In this document: positions 62,737-64,000 of the stretch, one piece after another
How the letters are laid out: each line of letters starts with the position of its first letter
Numbering within the stretch: the first letter of the stretch is position 1
Assembly: GCF_002119425.1 (NCBI RefSeq)
Contig: NZ_MDSU01000018.1
Location: 496,001-560,000 of the forward strand
Direction: 5' to 3'
Length of the DNA: 64,000 nucleotides
Origin: Desulfurella amilsii
Lineage (GTDB): Bacteria > Campylobacterota_A > Desulfurellia > Desulfurellales > Desulfurellaceae
The notes under the pieces: generated by a model
The model's database searches: none
Seen by the model: the letters and a program-made list of their open reading frames with translations, nothing else
What the model was told of the DNA's origin: nothing
Translations under genes and position numbers: made by a program

Positions 62737-64000
62737 AAATTTTAACGATAGCATTAGAAATATAGCCATAATCGCACATGTTGACCACGGCAAAACAACG
62801 CTTGTTGATGCTATGTTTAAACAGTGTGGAACATTCAGACAAAACCAAAATATACAAGAACGTGTACTTGACAGTATGGAGTTAGAAAAAGAAAGAGGCA
62901 TTACCATTGCAGCCAAAAACTCATGCGTGTTCTGGAATGGTTTAAAAATTAACATTTTAGATACACCCGGCCACTCTGACTTTGGTGGAGAAGTTGAACG
63001 CGCTTTATCAATGGTAGATGGAGCTGTACTGCTAGTGGATGCTGCAGAAGGACCACTGCCTCAAACACGTTTCGTATTAAAAAAAGCACTGGAAGCAAAG
63101 TTAAAAATAATTGTCGTGATTAATAAAATTGATAGACCAGACGCAAGAACAGATAAAGTTTTAGACGAAATATACGATTTATTTATTGATTTAGATGCAA
63201 ATGATGAACAATTGGAGTTTAGCGTCCTTTACGCAATAGGCAAACAAGGCATAGCAAAAAGGGATCTAAATAGTACTGAAAATGATCTCTCGGCTCTTTT
63301 TGAAGAAATTATAAAACAAATACCGCCGCCTACTTACCAAAGCAAAGACAGTTTTTCAATGCTTGTAAGCGATCTAGGATATTCTGATTATTTGGGTAAA
63401 CTAGCCATTGGGAAAATATTTAGTGGGTTTTTAGATAATATTAAAACCACAACTTTTTTTTATTTTGATGCAAATGGCAACAAAAAAAGCGCTTTTATAA
63501 GCAAGATGCAGACTTACGACGGCATAGTCTTAAAACCTATTGAAAAAATTGAAGCTGGTGATATTATCGTAGTATCAGGTATAGAAGACATAGCAATAGG
63601 CGATACAATTTGCTCAAGTGGCGTAGAAAAACCACTAAAGCGTATAGTTATAGATGAGCCCACCGTTTCAATGGTATTTAGCGTAAACAACTCACCTTTT
63701 GCTGGCAAAGAAGGCAAAATAGTCCAATCACGAAACATTAAAGAACGCCTAATTAAAGAAACGTTAAAAAATGTATCGATAAAATTTGAAGAAACAGACG
63801 ATACTGATAGTTTTATTATAAAGGGACGCGGCGAATTCCAGATGGTTATAATTATCGAACAATTGAGAAGAGAAGGCTTCGAATTTTGCGTAAGTAGGCC
63901 GAATGTCATATATAAGTACGAAAATGGTATAAAGTTAGAACCATATGAGCATTTGTTTATAGATTGCGCTGAAGAATTCATGGGCATTGTAACACAAAAA
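62729..64000 (+). CDS. typA: Translational GTPase BipA/TypA, 3' end cut by window
   Basis: 424 codons seen from the ATG at 62729, inside the end of the helicase gene. G1 A-H-V-D-H-G-K-T-T, G3 D-T-P-G-H-S-D-F-G-G-E-V-E-R, G4 N-K-I-D, then beta-barrel domain 2 (to about 300) and the start of domain III. F-G-G-E-V-E-R is diagnostic for BipA. A ribosome-binding GTPase for assembly under stress or low temperature. Neighbour deaD has a related role in ribosome assembly. Confidence 0.95.
   Translation, partial: MSKNFNDSIRNIAIIAHVDHGKTTLVDAMFKQCGTFRQNQNIQERVLDSMELEKERGITIAAKNSCVFWNGLKINILDTPGHSDFGGEVERALSMVDGAVLLVDAAEGPLPQTRFVLKKALEAKLKIIVVINKIDRPDARTDKVLDEIYDLFIDLDANDEQLEFSVLYAIGKQGIAKRDLNSTENDLSALFEEIIKQIPPPTYQSKDSFSMLVSDLGYSDYLGKLAIGKIFSGFLDNIKTTTFFYFDANGNKKSAFISKMQTYDGIVLKPIEKIEAGDIIVVSGIEDIAIGDTICSSGVEKPLKRIVIDEPTVSMVFSVNNSPFAGKEGKIVQSRNIKERLIKETLKNVSIKFEETDDTDSFIIKGRGEFQMVIIIEQLRREGFEFCVSRPNVIYKYENGIKLEPYEHLFIDCAEEFMGIVTQK

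Overview
The window is AT-rich, densely packed bacterial chromosome. It carries housekeeping genes (prfA, rnc, era, glmM, ispD, aroC, aroK, dnaE, smpB, groES-groEL, argB, bipA), a complete type IV pilus pilMNOPQ set, a flagellar-type UDP-GlcNAc 4,6-dehydratase (PseB-like), a Feo ferrous iron operon, an orphan NrfD/PsrC quinol-type membrane protein and a LutB-LutA-like iron-sulfur protein. This mix, the low GC and the protein flavour suggest a motile anaerobic Campylobacterota relative, with Desulfurella/Hippea as my best guess. That assignment is inference: there is no rRNA in the window.

Layout. 1-6 kb: a tight plus-strand run from a degenerate histidine kinase (cut by the window edge) through an AmmeMemoRadiSam radical SAM enzyme, two phosphoribosyltransferases, a PP-loop ATPase, prfA and a YitT protein. 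6-9.5 kb: minus-strand aminotransferase, rmuC, tRNA-Leu(UAG) and a DtxR-family regulator. 9.7-15.5 kb: a mini beta-carbonic-anhydrase, then a lipoprotein-nadB-rnc-era-glmM-DUF3783-lysE operon. 15.5-17.6 kb: minus-strand lysE-like, ispD and a BtuF-like binding protein. 17.7-19.6 kb: nitroreductase, pseB-like, a small membrane protein and tRNA-Ser(GGA).

19.65-24.85 kb is an accessory island directly behind tRNA-Ser. It holds a GIY-YIG/T5orf172 protein, a UvrD-like helicase, an XRE regulator, a DpnA-type adenine methyltransferase and a DpnII-type restriction endonuclease, with two GC-rich spacers unlike anything else in the window. It has no integrase.

24.9-33 kb: a miniature flagellar-rod-like protein, an EamA transporter, NrfD, a glycine-zipper lipoprotein, and the pilMNOPQ-smpB operon on the minus strand. 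33-43.2 kb: a Lon-like protease with a degenerate P-loop, aroC, aroK, dnaE, the LutB/LutA-like fusion and a corrinoid adenosyltransferase. 43.2-45.1 kb: molybdate-type ABC transporter (ATPase, permease, di-TOBE protein) without a binding protein. 45.3-49.6 kb: feoC-like, DtxR-FeoA fusion, feoA, feoB and an outer-membrane protein. 49.6-54.6 kb: old yellow enzyme, FecCD/BtuCD-type permease and ATPase, groES-groEL. 54.8-64 kb: argB, galT, glgA, a two-component pair, small unknown genes, a DEAD-box helicase and bipA (cut by the window edge).

Regulatory signals readable by eye include about 17 sigma-70-type promoters, a 14-bp palindrome (TTAGATTTATCTAA) in the feo promoter with a 12/14 copy in the promoter of the other DtxR-family gene, a diverged CIRCE-geometry inverted repeat before groES, and four promoters whose -10 box lies only 6-9 nt before an ATG without a usable Shine-Dalgarno, suggesting leaderless mRNAs. 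All functional statements are from reading the sequence and from family knowledge; no database search was run.
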